A DNA stretch of 63,803 nt from Streptococcus phocae. GTDB lineage: Bacteria > Bacillota > Bacilli > Lactobacillales > Streptococcaceae. Under the pieces are notes generated by a model. That model saw nothing but the letters and a program-made list of their open reading frames with translations. It was not told the DNA's origin and made no database searches. Positions 28,664 through 37,547 of the stretch are shown here, piece by piece. Where the stretch lies: positions 1 through 63,803 of the forward strand of contig NZ_LHQM01000006.1 of assembly GCF_001302265.1 (NCBI RefSeq), given 5' to 3'. Each line of letters begins with the position of its first letter. Within the stretch, counting starts at the first letter, position 1. The translations under genes were made by a program, and so were the position numbers.

Positions 28664-28697
28664 TCAAAAGAACCTTCTCACAAGGAGAAGGTTCTTT
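28664..28697 (+). terminator. Terminator after the miniature protease gene
   Basis: AAGAACCTTCTC and GAGAAGGTTCTT pair around ACAAG, followed by TTT. Confidence 0.85.
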
Positions 28698-28705
28698 TTG
28701 AGCAC

Positions 28706-28968
28706 AAAAAAACTACCTAGCACCGAAACTGGCCAGACTAGGTAGCTGTGTTATCATCACATGATAACGGAAGTTAGTTTAAAATGTTTAAGTGTCTTAT
28801 CGAGTCAACCATTAGTAGCGATTACGAATGATCTGGAAGACAAGTGGGAATAGGCTAATTGGCAAAATCAACAGATGTGATGCTAATCGTCTCAACGCAA
28901 ACTTCATAAACAGTTTCCTTTCTCTCTTAATATAAATTTAGTTTACTATAAAGCTAACATTTTGACAA
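28706..28968 (-). ncRNA. Tandem small-RNA unit 1 (contains a 31-residue peptide gene)
   Basis: A complete minus-strand transcription unit: TTGTCA (complement of 28963-28968), 17-bp spacer, TAAACT (complement of 28940-28945); a peptide gene; a 3' hairpin GTTATCAT-GTG-ATGATAAC; and a terminator CTACCTAG...CTAGGTAG plus seven T. The 3' part shares CTAAYTTCCGTTATCAT and the hairpin-terminator architecture with unit 2. The layout resembles type I toxin-antitoxin loci, but no antisense promoter is evident. Confidence 0.6.
28812..28907 (-). CDS. 31-residue hydrophobic peptide (type I toxin-like)
   Basis: The peptide starts MKFALRRLA, has a central membrane-length hydrophobic stretch (LLILPISLFPLVFQII) and ends RNRY, so it is a single potential membrane helix with basic ends. 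Ribosome site AAAGGAA lies six to seven bases before the ATG, and its own promoter is 33 bp further upstream. This shape is typical of type I toxins such as Fst, TxpA or Ldr, though the Fst signature is not present. Function is inferred from shape and gene layout only. Confidence 0.6.
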   Translation of the reverse strand: MKFALRRLASHLLILPISLFPLVFQIIRNRY

Positions 28969-29070
28969 TACTTTTTTAATAAAATAAGTAAAAAAGTGAA
29001 CGGTTTCTTTTTAAGAAGCGACTAGCAGAAATAAATTTTAAGCACTCTTTTTAACGTTTTTGAGAACAAT

Positions 29071-29321
29071 AAAAAAGCCATCTCGCAAGCACAAGGGCAA
29101 AGCCAGATAGCTAAGTTATCGTAAGGATGATAACGGAAATTAGCCTTTTAGATGTCTAAGCGTTTGTTTTGATTACCTAACAGCTAATTTGCAGAAGAAT
29201 CGGTGTAAAGTCACTAGCATGACACAAGAAACTGTAGCTAGTTTTTCTTGTGCTGGCTACCTTAACTTCCTCTATCCTTCTAACATAAAAATAATTTACC
29301 ATCTTATTATCATTTAGTCAA
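29071..29321 (-). ncRNA. Tandem small-RNA unit 2 (homologous to unit 1)
   Basis: Minus-strand unit with TTGACT (complement of 29316-29321), 17-bp spacer, TAAATT (complement of 29293-29298). A long inverted repeat CACAAGAAA...TTTCTTGTG follows, then a short reading frame of at most 15 codons (MLVTLHRFF...), the shared CTAATTTCCGTTATCAT block with a hairpin, and a terminator AGCCATCT/AGATAGCT with six T. No good ribosome site precedes the short frame, so it may be a decayed or RNA-only copy of unit 1. Confidence 0.5.
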
Positions 29322-29381
29322 TATATTTTTAATAAAAATAATTATCAAGGCATCAAAAAGCAGAGGGGACCCTCTGCAAGA

Positions 29382-30554
29382 TTAGTTAGACTCTTTTTTT
29401 GTCTTTCTCATAGAAAGCCCAAGAAGAATGATACCATAAGTAACTGACACCATGCTATAGTAGAAAAATGATTGGTAACCACTGCCAGATAGTCTGTCTA
29501 AAATAGTCAGAGCAAAAGGTGCTGAAAAGGCACTAAAGCTACAGCCTAAAAGGATAATTGCAGTTGCTTGATTGAGCAAATGGCTAGGTAAATGCTCAGA
29601 AAGGGTATTAAAAACTAGGGTAATCTTGATTCCAAAGAAAAAGCCACTCACGATGGCACTCAGCACAAACCAAGTTACCGAAGAGCTCAGTGCTAGCCCA
29701 GCTAAGGAAAGGGCAAAACCAAACTCTGCCACAGGAGCCAACAATCCCTTTAGATGCGCCAACAGCCAGGCAAAGAAAAACCCAGATAAAATCCCAACCA
29801 GTTGCTGACCACCAAGTACTAGTGACGCTTGTTCGCTTGAAAAATTGCCTAAACCAAGCATCAAAAGAGGCAGTCTCAGGTAGATAGAGGCGTTAATCAA
29901 AACAGTCTCAACAGCTAAGGCCAAAGTACTTGCAACCATAATGAATTGCCAACCGGTTAGTTTCCAACGACCAGAATGCAAAAGCTCAGCTTCTGAAGGT
30001 AAGGTGTGGGCGGTTGGTTGAACAAAGCAGACGTAAAGCAAGAGACTGATAAAGCCACAGGCATAGGCTAAAAAGGCATAAGGCCAACCAAAACGCAAGC
30101 ACTGTCCAGCAAGCACTGTCAAAAAGGCAGAGCCAAATACCTCGACAGAACCACGGTAGCCGAGGAGTCTGACTCGGGTCTGCCCTTGATAACGTTCGCT
30201 AATCAAGGCGATGGCGCGAGCATTAATCAGTCCGATTTCGACACCTAAGAGCAGTCTAGAAACAAAGACTAACTCATAAACCTGCGAAAAAACGGGGAAT
30301 ATTCCTGCACAGCTAGCAAGGGTCAAGCCGCTGATAATAATAGTTTTATCTGATACGAGTTTAGTCACAGGCCCGCTCAACAGCAGCGTCAGCATGATGG
30401 CAAATGAAGGCAAAGACACCAAAACTTCTACTTTAGAGGCGGGATAACTCTGGTAAAAAGTCAGCATCTCTGGTAAGGCTGGTGAAATTGAAAAAGACGA
30501 CACCAACATAAACGACAAGGACAAAATGCTCAACTTTTCCAAATTTTCTTTCAT
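29382..30554 (-). CDS. Major facilitator superfamily transporter
   Basis: 390 residues with about 12 hydrophobic segments. Loop 2-3 carries GPVTKLVSDK and the fourth segment begins SRLLLGVEIGLINARAIALIS, typical of drug/metabolite MFS exporters of the YnfM/CynX kind. The ATG has AAAGGAG six bases upstream. Monocistronic. The substrate cannot be read from the sequence. Confidence 0.85.
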   Translation of the reverse strand: MKENLEKLSILSLSFMLVSSFSISPALPEMLTFYQSYPASKVEVLVSLPSFAIMLTLLLSGPVTKLVSDKTIIISGLTLASCAGIFPVFSQVYELVFVSRLLLGVEIGLINARAIALISERYQGQTRVRLLGYRGSVEVFGSAFLTVLAGQCLRFGWPYAFLAYACGFISLLLYVCFVQPTAHTLPSEAELLHSGRWKLTGWQFIMVASTLALAVETVLINASIYLRLPLLMLGLGNFSSEQASLVLGGQQLVGILSGFFFAWLLAHLKGLLAPVAEFGFALSLAGLALSSSVTWFVLSAIVSGFFFGIKITLVFNTLSEHLPSHLLNQATAIILLGCSFSAFSAPFALTILDRLSGSGYQSFFYYSMVSVTYGIILLGLSMRKTKKESN

Positions 30555-30699
30555 AACAACTCCTTTGTAATACAGTAATAAAGCGCCTCACATAAAAGAG
30601 TGGGCACGTGATTTCCTGCTATTAGTATACCCAAAAAAATCTGCAAAATCTACTCCTCTCTAAACTGCTTGACTTAGATAAAAAAACAAAAATTACCAC

Positions 30700-30754
30700 T
30701 TGTTTTTTTCAAAAAGACTTGCTATACTTAACCAGTAAAAATTAAACCGGTTAA
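30700..30754 (+). promoter_or_regulatory. htpA promoter with two AdcR zinc boxes
   Basis: TTGTTT (30700-30705), 17 bp, TATACT (30723-30728). TTAACCAGTAAA (30728-30739) and TAAACCGGTTAA (30743-30754) are close to the AdcR palindrome TTAACNNGTTAA; the second has a perfect AACCGGTT core. They overlap the transcription start, so zinc-bound AdcR should repress. Confidence 0.75.
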
Positions 30755-30767
30755 GAAAGGAATCTTC

Positions 30768-33305
30768 ATGAAAAATCGTAAACACATCCTCGCTGTGGTA
30801 GGGGTATTACTCACCTGTCAGCTTAGCCTGTCAGCTTGTCAAAAACAAGATAAATCGTCATCAGACAAGACAAAAACCCATCAAACCACTAAAAAACATA
30901 AAAAAGCTAAAAATGCCAAAAATCGTAAAAAACGAATGGCTAAAGAAGAACAAAAAGGTATCTCAGGCATCGATTACCCAACAGATGATGGCTTTTTATT
31001 TACAAGTGAGTCACAAATCAAAAGTAAAACAGACCAAGGTCTTGTCTTAGATCATAATGGGCACAGCCATTTTATCTTTTACGCAGACCTAAAAGGCACC
31101 AAGTGGGCTTATCTAATCCCAGAAGGAACCAATTTGGCACAGGCGACAAGCCCAACACCTAGAGCTGCTCATCACCACAGTGGTGCAGTCGCTGACAACT
31201 ATGTCTTTAACCCGGCGGATATCGTGGCAGAAGATGCTCTTGGCTATACCGTTCGCCACGGTGACCACTACCACTACATCCTAAAATCAACCTTAACACC
31301 TCAGGTGGCTAATCACACCAGACAGGTCCTCACCTATCAGCCAAAACTCCCATCAACCCCACCACAACAATTACCTAACCAAAACGGTATTGCAGGTCTT
31401 GACTACCCAACCAGTGATAATTTCTTATTTGATGGCAACAATATCACAGGCACCACAGAAACAGGGATTTTAGTAAATCATAAAGGGCACTTACATCCGA
31501 TTAGTTTTGAAGAGCTACGCCGTAGCAAATGGGGTCACATCGCTGACCGTTATCAAAAACAACCATTAGCCCCTGAGGTTGAGAACAAAGCAGAGGCAGA
31601 TTATCAAGCTAAGCTCGCCTATTTAGCCAAACAGCTCCATATCTCGCCTGATAAGATTCAAAAAATCACAACAGATAAGGGTGAGGTAGGTTTACAGTAC
31701 CCACACGGCGATCATCATCATATCCTCCTTCTCAAGGATATCGATGTCAGCAAACCATTTGAGGATCCAGACACACAGGCACAAAAAGAGGTTGATAAAA
31801 CCATCGATGGTGAAACACCTGAAGCGAGAAAAGAGCGTCTTATCAAAGCCTTTATCGACCGTTACAAGGTCAAGCGTGAGAACATTACGGTCAGTGGCAA
31901 CTACATCAGTGTCCGCCACGGCGACCACTCACACACCTACAAGATTGATCCGACCTTACCAGACGACCCAGAACGCGACATCGCAACAGAGACCACAAAC
32001 TTAGAGTTGGAGACTCAGAGTGTCTACGGTCCATTTTACACTGAGGGACCTATCGAGCGCTTTACCCGTGATGGGGTTTATCAGCACTATCGCGTAGACG
32101 GCATCAAAAACATCAAAAACTTTGTGCTCTTGCAATTTAACACCAATAGTGAATACGGCGACCTGGAGATTGATGGCAAAAAGGTCAAAACCGTCTACTA
32201 TTTAGTCCGCAAAGACCTAGACTGGAAAGACCTCCACATCACACCTCCGACAGCTATTCAGCGTGATGGCAGAGTCTTTAAAGGCTGGAGTGCAGAGCTT
32301 CCAACTTCTGGGAAAATGGCCAGAGAAAACCGAGCTTTTCACGCAACCTTTGATAAGGAAAGACAACAACCGAAAAAAGGAGTCTACGGCCCAGGTGATA
32401 ATGTCGCAGACCTAGATTTGTCTACCTATGTTCCAATCAAGTACACTACCATCCTGAACGGCAGACTGGCTGCTAATGGTGTGACTCAGGGCGGCTTTAC
32501 CTATTTTGTCAAGCCAGGCCTAACCTGGAAGCAAGCCAGAGAACAAGGGCTCGTCCCACCTACCCCAGTACCAAATGACAACTACGAGTTTGTTGAGTGG
32601 CGTAACATCACTGATGGATCTAGAGATGACAACTCACCAGTCAGCACTACCATCAGCATGGCTGCTTTTGGGACAACAGCACCTTATATTGGCCCATATC
32701 TCCCTAAGAATCACAATAACCCGACTGACAAGAACGACCCTAGTCGTCATCCCAACTACTACTGGCACAATCCGAGAAACTATGTGGCTATTGCCTTTAA
32801 AGCAGGGGACAACGGCGAGCTCGTCACGCTTCTCGGCAGAACCAAGAGCATCGTTTACCTGGTTCGAAAAGGCACCAGCCTCAGCCAAGCAGGAATTTTA
32901 CCACCAGCTACTCAGCCAAAAGAAGGGTACCAAGCCCAAGTCTCTACTGACATCATAGCTAATGATGAGGTCCCCGTCACCGAAGACAAGGTCTATACCA
33001 TTAACTTTGTAGAAAAATCAAAAACAGGAGACAAAGAGTCTGATACTCCGACTGTAAAACCAGAGGATAACACCAACAAAGAACAACCTGATTTTAATTC
33101 AGATCTAGACCTGATTGGTGAGACTCAAGGTGGCGCAGCAGAAAAAACAGATGAAGAAATCGAAGATTCGTGGGAAGATTGGCTAAATAATGGACACCAC
33201 ACTCCAGACTTATCCGCATCTACTCTGGCAGACGAGCCGCTCATCCCAGAACCTCAGCCAAACACCCTCGACCCTTCGGATCCACTATATGATTTTGAGT
33301 ACTAG
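30768..33305 (+). CDS. htpA: Histidine triad surface lipoprotein (Pht/HtpA family)
   Basis: 845 residues. Lipobox LSLSAC (Cys about 23) gives a lipid anchor. Five His-triad motifs are visible: HNGHSH, HGDHYH, HKGHLH, HGDHHH and HGDHSH, all in the N-terminal half; these bind zinc and pass it to the Adc/Lmb importer. The C-terminal half has beta repeats (TILNGRLAANG, TYFVKPGLTWKQAREQGL). The tail is acidic. The AdcR boxes upstream agree with a zinc-starvation gene. The usual lmb partner is not adjacent. Confidence 0.9.
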   Translation: MKNRKHILAVVGVLLTCQLSLSACQKQDKSSSDKTKTHQTTKKHKKAKNAKNRKKRMAKEEQKGISGIDYPTDDGFLFTSESQIKSKTDQGLVLDHNGHSHFIFYADLKGTKWAYLIPEGTNLAQATSPTPRAAHHHSGAVADNYVFNPADIVAEDALGYTVRHGDHYHYILKSTLTPQVANHTRQVLTYQPKLPSTPPQQLPNQNGIAGLDYPTSDNFLFDGNNITGTTETGILVNHKGHLHPISFEELRRSKWGHIADRYQKQPLAPEVENKAEADYQAKLAYLAKQLHISPDKIQKITTDKGEVGLQYPHGDHHHILLLKDIDVSKPFEDPDTQAQKEVDKTIDGETPEARKERLIKAFIDRYKVKRENITVSGNYISVRHGDHSHTYKIDPTLPDDPERDIATETTNLELETQSVYGPFYTEGPIERFTRDGVYQHYRVDGIKNIKNFVLLQFNTNSEYGDLEIDGKKVKTVYYLVRKDLDWKDLHITPPTAIQRDGRVFKGWSAELPTSGKMARENRAFHATFDKERQQPKKGVYGPGDNVADLDLSTYVPIKYTTILNGRLAANGVTQGGFTYFVKPGLTWKQAREQGLVPPTPVPNDNYEFVEWRNITDGSRDDNSPVSTTISMAAFGTTAPYIGPYLPKNHNNPTDKNDPSRHPNYYWHNPRNYVAIAFKAGDNGELVTLLGRTKSIVYLVRKGTSLSQAGILPPATQPKEGYQAQVSTDIIANDEVPVTEDKVYTINFVEKSKTGDKESDTPTVKPEDNTNKEQPDFNSDLDLIGETQGGAAEKTDEEIEDSWEDWLNNGHHTPDLSASTLADEPLIPEPQPNTLDPSDPLYDFEY

Positions 33306-33347
33306 TTAAAACTTATAAGAGTTTCTAAGCTCTTGCCCTCTCTAGTC

Positions 33348-33379
33348 AGCCTAGCTTCTTTAAAGAAGCTAGGCTTTTT
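33348..33379 (+). terminator. htpA terminator
   Basis: AGCCTAGCTTCTTT pairs perfectly with AAAGAAGCTAGGCT, followed by TTTT. Confidence 0.92.
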
Positions 33380-33607
33380 GGACTATTTATCTCACCAAAT
33401 GAAAAAATGAGAACATAAAAAGGGTCACGAACTAATAAGACGCATAAAAAAAAGAATAGAGTAATGAAAAATACCAAAAAAAAAAAGATTTTACACTAGT
33501 CAAATGCCAAGGAAAACGATAATATGAAAAAGGAAAAACTCATCAAAAAGAGTCTTCAAACTCATAAGATGAGAAAAAATTAACATATTGAGAAAATGGA
33601 GACAGAG
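33380..33607. other. Leader region of the M-like gene
   Basis: AT-rich and A-rich (for example an eleven-A-containing run near 33476-33486), with no ORF. The promoter is not obvious by eye; a homopolymer A tract of this kind can vary in length and alter expression. Confidence 0.4.
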
Positions 33608-35839
33608 ATGATGAAAAAATCGAGATTTAAACGTCTATGCACGCAAACACTAGCAGCAGCCCTAGTTGTAGGAAGTTTGATGGGAAGTGTAGATGCAAAA
33701 AATGTTAGCGCAGAGACAAATAGCAATGGGAACCAGTCTTTGTATGATAAATTAACTAGGCTTTATGAGAGCACTTTGAAAAGCGAAAATAAAGAACTAG
33801 ACACAACAAAGTTGAAAGGTTCATTGGATACATCAGACCTAGACGTGTTATTAACGTTGCTATTAATAGTATCTGGTGATGCCAATTTAGACGCTAATTT
33901 AAGAGTTCAAAATAAAATAGAGCGTTTAAATTTTTTAATACCTTACTTTAATGAGGATAGATCGGGATCTAGTGGGGGTAGAACAGGTGATAATGCAGAA
34001 AACAGAAAATTAGTTTTTGAAGAGGTTAAAAAACGCATAAAAGAACGTGACGAAGCTAAAAAATTAGCACAAAATTCGAGTTCTTATGCTATGCAAGCGA
34101 TTAGAGAGTTAAATGAACTTAAAACTAAAAACGAAACTTTGGAAGCGGAGGGTAAACGCCTTTCTGATGAAGTCTTGACACAGAAAGAAAGAACAGAAAA
34201 AGCTTTAGAAAGTAGTGCAGCCTCTAAGAGAAGAGCTGATGAGGTGAGTTCTTTGTGGAAAAAAGCGGAGAAATCAGCTCAGGATTCGAGTTCTTACGCT
34301 ATGCGAGCGATTAGAGAGTTAAATGAACTTAAAACTAAAAATGAAGCTTTGGAAGCGGAGAGTAAGCGCCTTTCTGATGAAGTTTCGACACAGAGAGAAA
34401 GAACAGAAAAAGCGGAGGCTGAGGTGGATGCTGCTTATAGGAAAAAAGTTGAAATAGAAAAACAACTTGAGATTCTAGTCAAAGAACTTGAAAACATTAA
34501 AAAAAATGAGACTGAAAAAGTAAAGAATCTTCGCGAAAAGCTCAATGAAGCTGAAAAAGAAAAAGCAAGAATTTCAGAAGAAGTGGCTAAAGCTAAGCAA
34601 AACGCAGATGAATGGTCCTTTAAGTGGAAAAAAGCGGAAGAAAGTGCTAAGCGAGCCCAACAAAAAGTTAAAGAATATAACAAAGAAATTTTAATTCAAC
34701 ATGAAAAAGCAGAAGCTGCTGAAAAAGCAAGAAAAGAAGCAGAGGATGCTAAAAAACAACTTGAGCAAAAACTAAAAAATCTTGAGGATGCTATTGCCAA
34801 AGGCGATGGTAAAGAAGAAATCTTAAAACAAAAAGAAGAACTTGAGCAAAAACTCGTGGATGCTCAAAATCAAGCAGATCAAAAAACTAAAGAGTTAGCG
34901 GATGCTCAAAAATCTCTTGAAGATGCCAAAAATAAGAATGATTTAACAACTAAAAAAGCAAATGAACTTCAAGAAAAACTCGCTCAAAAAGAGCAAGAAC
35001 TAGCAAATGCTCAAAAAGCTCTTGAAAACGCTAAGAAAGAGCAAATGCCAGAAGTTCCAGATAATTCAGCAGAACTTAAGGTTAAAATTGCTGACCTTCA
35101 AGCGAAAGTTAATATGTTAACCGCTGAAAAACAAAACTTGACAACAGAGCTTGCGGCAGCAAATACAGAGTTGACAAACACACAAGCACAACTCAGTGTG
35201 GCACAGGAAAAATTAACAGCTGAGCAAGCACAAGTGGCGACTCTTGAAAAGGAAAAGGCAGAGCTCCAAGCACAGGTAGAGCAATTAACCAAAGCCTTGG
35301 CAAATGCTCGTGAGATGAGTGAAAAAGAGAAACAAACTCTCAATGAGGAAATCGGTAAGCTAAAAGCAGACATCGACAAGAAAGCTAAAGAAATCGAAAA
35401 CCTCAAAAAAGATATTGAGTCTAAGAAAGAGGAGATGAAACCAGAAGCGCCACAAGAGCCTAAGACTCCAGAGATGCCAGAGTCACCAAAAACTCCTGAG
35501 CAAACTCCAGATATGCCTAAGGCTCCTGAAGCACCGATGACTCCTGAAAAACCTGAGACACCAGAACAAGCACCTAAGAAAGAGTCTATTCCTTGGACAC
35601 CGCTAACCCCATCAACTCCTATTGAGAAGAAAAAAGAAAAAGATGCTCCTAAAGCACCAAAAGCTCCGGAATCTAAGAAAGCACAAAACCAACACGCACC
35701 AAGCATGCAAAAACATGACCAAAAAGCAAGCTTGCCATCTACTGGGGATGCCGCCGGAGCAGGATTCTTCACCGCAACAGCAATGGCAGTTCTTGCAAGC
35801 GTCGGCTTAGCTTTCTTGCCAAAACGCAAAGAAGACTAA
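33608..35839 (+). CDS. M-like LPXTG coiled-coil surface protein
   Basis: 743 residues. A signal peptide (about 1-37, LAAALVVGSLMGSVDA) lacks the YSIRK motif usual in M proteins. A globular/helical variable region (35-150: SDLDVLLTLLLIVSGD..., similar in layout to SeM/SzM-type fibrinogen-binding regions) is followed by a long coiled coil with two 70-residue repeats (SSSYAMxAIRELNELKTKNE; DNA copies near 34073 and 34283). Then come C-repeat-like helices, a proline-rich wall domain, LPSTGD, a membrane segment and KRKED. It likely binds host plasma proteins and resists phagocytosis. ATG 33608 has GGAG upstream; an ATG at 33596 lacks one. Species candidates are DemA or SCM relatives. Confidence 0.88.
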   Translation: MMKKSRFKRLCTQTLAAALVVGSLMGSVDAKNVSAETNSNGNQSLYDKLTRLYESTLKSENKELDTTKLKGSLDTSDLDVLLTLLLIVSGDANLDANLRVQNKIERLNFLIPYFNEDRSGSSGGRTGDNAENRKLVFEEVKKRIKERDEAKKLAQNSSSYAMQAIRELNELKTKNETLEAEGKRLSDEVLTQKERTEKALESSAASKRRADEVSSLWKKAEKSAQDSSSYAMRAIRELNELKTKNEALEAESKRLSDEVSTQRERTEKAEAEVDAAYRKKVEIEKQLEILVKELENIKKNETEKVKNLREKLNEAEKEKARISEEVAKAKQNADEWSFKWKKAEESAKRAQQKVKEYNKEILIQHEKAEAAEKARKEAEDAKKQLEQKLKNLEDAIAKGDGKEEILKQKEELEQKLVDAQNQADQKTKELADAQKSLEDAKNKNDLTTKKANELQEKLAQKEQELANAQKALENAKKEQMPEVPDNSAELKVKIADLQAKVNMLTAEKQNLTTELAAANTELTNTQAQLSVAQEKLTAEQAQVATLEKEKAELQAQVEQLTKALANAREMSEKEKQTLNEEIGKLKADIDKKAKEIENLKKDIESKKEEMKPEAPQEPKTPEMPESPKTPEQTPDMPKAPEAPMTPEKPETPEQAPKKESIPWTPLTPSTPIEKKKEKDAPKAPKAPESKKAQNQHAPSMQKHDQKASLPSTGDAAGAGFFTATAMAVLASVGLAFLPKRKED

Positions 35840-35880
35840 ACCAAAACTCACTAGTGTTCATCATCTTAACAAAAACGGCT

Positions 35881-36035
35881 CATTGTCAACTGTAGTGGGT
35901 GACTTATAGCTAAAGGCGAGAGGAGACGAATGTCGTCTTCTCTTTTGTCATATTCAAAGCGAGGAAAATGTGTTTTTTGAAATTGTCAAAGTTCTTGTAA
36001 CCGATTCACTCCAAGAGTCATTGGTACGCTTTTCG
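35881..36035 (-). pseudogene. Remnant of an ISL3-family transposase (C-terminal end)
   Basis: The minus strand reads NFDNFKKHIFLALNMTKEKTTFV with disrupted flanks, matching the conserved C-terminus of ISL3/IS1167-type transposases (NFxNFKKRIFxALNI). The adjacent CAACTGTAGTGGGTGA (about 35887-35902) resembles the terminal repeat of that family. Upstream parts are missing. Confidence 0.6.
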
Positions 36036-36057
36036 AAGTATTGTAGAAGGATATAAA

Positions 36058-36094
36058 AAAGGGGTTGCCAACTAAAAGTTGACAACCCCTTTTT
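36058..36094. terminator. Bidirectional terminator after the toxin-antitoxin genes
   Basis: AAAAAGGGGTTGCCAACT pairs with AGTTGACAACCCCTTTTT with one mismatch, loop AA. Confidence 0.9.
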
Positions 36095-36097
36095 AAA

Positions 36098-36505
36098 TCA
36101 TAATTTTGTTACATTATCTCCTTGTTTAAGGAATTCAACAATGGTCCTTTTTAATTCTTCAAAGTCATCTTGAAAAGTAGCAATTTCAATTGTCTTTTCA
36201 AGTCCATCATGTAATGAAAGATTAGATTGATAGCCATTCATTGAAAAAAACAGATGCATTGCAAGAATAGCTGTTCGTTTATTGGCATTGTAAAAAGGGT
36301 GTTTTTTAATCAAATTAATCCAGACGATAGATGCCTTACTGTATATATCTGGATAAAGAATTTTGCCAAATATTTCTTGTTTTGGCTGTTCAACAATCAT
36401 CTGTAAACTATCTGGATCAACAATACCAATAGGTTCCAGAGGAGAATATTTGCCAATGACCATAACATTGATTTTGATAATATCTTCAGCAGTTAGATAT
36501 CTCAT
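36098..36505 (-). CDS. doc: Doc-type Fic toxin
   Basis: 135 residues with the Fic-like motif HPFYNANKRTAILAMHLFF (consensus HxFx-(D/N)-(A/G)-N-K-R), Doc class, which phosphorylates EF-Tu and halts translation. The ATG overlaps the antitoxin stop by four bases (ATGA), so the pair is translationally coupled. The remainder (EDIIKINVMVIGKYSPLEP) follows the Doc fold. It lies among IS remnants next to the M-like gene. Confidence 0.88.
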   Translation of the reverse strand: MRYLTAEDIIKINVMVIGKYSPLEPIGIVDPDSLQMIVEQPKQEIFGKILYPDIYSKASIVWINLIKKHPFYNANKRTAILAMHLFFSMNGYQSNLSLHDGLEKTIEIATFQDDFEELKRTIVEFLKQGDNVTKL

Positions 36506-36723
36506 TTATCTACCAATTCTTTCAATAGTTCATCATATTGGTTCATAGCTTTTTTTAGTTCTTTATCAAAATCAAATTTTGGTTTAGCTTTACGAATGAT
36601 AACCGTATTTCCAGATGTCTCGAATTCGATTTCTGTACCAATTTCTGCTCCAAGTGCTTCTCTAATTTTATTTGGGATAGTAATGACGGTACTGTTCCCG
36701 GTTTTACGCAAAACAACATTCAT
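36502..36723 (-). CDS. AbrB/SpoVT-type antitoxin partner of Doc
   Basis: 73 residues: VVLRKTGNSTVITIPNKIREALG is the SpoVT-AbrB DNA-binding fold, followed by an acidic helical tail that would neutralise the toxin. AAGGAGG is eight bases upstream. Promoter TTTACT-17-TATAAT (minus strand, around 36750-36780) fits. Phd is the classical Doc partner; an AbrB-type one is a less common pairing. Confidence 0.85.
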   Translation of the reverse strand: MNVVLRKTGNSTVITIPNKIREALGAEIGTEIEFETSGNTVIIRKAKPKFDFDKELKKAMNQYDELLKELVDK

Positions 36724-36992
36724 GATGTCTACCTCCTTGTGTAAATACATTATAAAATGAATATACAAAAAAGTAAAGTGAATACGTATTTTCTCAACTA
36801 CATAAGCTCCGAAAACTAATTTTTTGGTAATCTATTAGTTGATGTGTTGGGTTATAAGGACATTTATTTAATGAAAATGAGTTATAAAAGCTTGATTTTA
36901 TAGTGTTTTGTTAATATCTTTATTCTGCTATCCTTATTGCGTTTATAAGAAAATTTTATAAAAAAATTAACCCCCCAAAAAACATTTGAAGC

Positions 36993-37307
36993 GTGTCTTA
37001 TACACTTACCAAGGTCAATATTTTTCATTCTGACAGAGGGAAGGAGTTTGATAACCAGCTGATAGATGAGATGTTAGAGGCCTTTGGCATCAGTCGCTCA
37101 CTTAGCCAAGCTGGTTGTCCCTATGACAATGCCGTAGCTGAGAGTACCTATCGTTCCTTCAAACTTGAGTTTATCAACCAAGAAACCTTCCAATCGCTAG
37201 AAGAATTAAGCCTAAAAACCAAGGACTATGTCCACTGGTGGAACCACCATCGAATTCACAGCAGTCTCAATTACCAAACACCAATAACCAAGCGAATGAT
37301 CGCTTAA
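36993..37307 (+). pseudogene. IS3-family transposase fragment (OrfB C-terminal)
   Basis: 104 codons that read FHSDRGKEFDNQLIDEMLEAFG, YDNAVAESTYRSFKLEFI and YVHWWNHHRIHSSLNYQTP, the C-terminal part of the DDE integrase domain (second D is lost upstream; the Glu is in AEST). The N-terminal half is absent. A short repeat (TGTTGCCTTTTCA, 37341-37353) follows the stop and recurs at two other sites in this region. Confidence 0.85.
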
Positions 37308-37340
37308 CAAAAAACACTTTATAAAATCTGTACAGAAAAG

Positions 37341-37353
37341 TGTTGCCTTTTCA
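37341..37353. repeat. Dispersed IS-end repeat, copy 1
   Basis: TGTTGCCTTTTCA lies 34 bp after the IS3 fragment. The same 13 bases occur at 39203-39215 and 43971-43983; copies 1 and 3 share 23 bases with one mismatch, starting TACAGAAAA. Confidence 0.65.
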
Positions 37354-37547
37354 GAGAAAACATAAGAAGGCAAGCTCTCGCTTTAAGTCTGCTGCTAAGT
37401 CCATTGAGGAACGACCTGATTCACTCAATTAGAACCCATTCACTTCCTTCAGAAACAGTTTATTTTCTTAAAAGAGACTCAGTTACCTAATCCTAGTCAT
37501 TGATTGTCATTGATTTTTCAGACGATTTGCTATGGAGCTAAGGAAAG

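Noticed and set aside
35098..35829. 243-codon minus-strand frame across the M-like gene
   Set aside because: It mirrors Lys/Glu/Pro-rich coding repeats of the M-like protein and contains no domain or start site.
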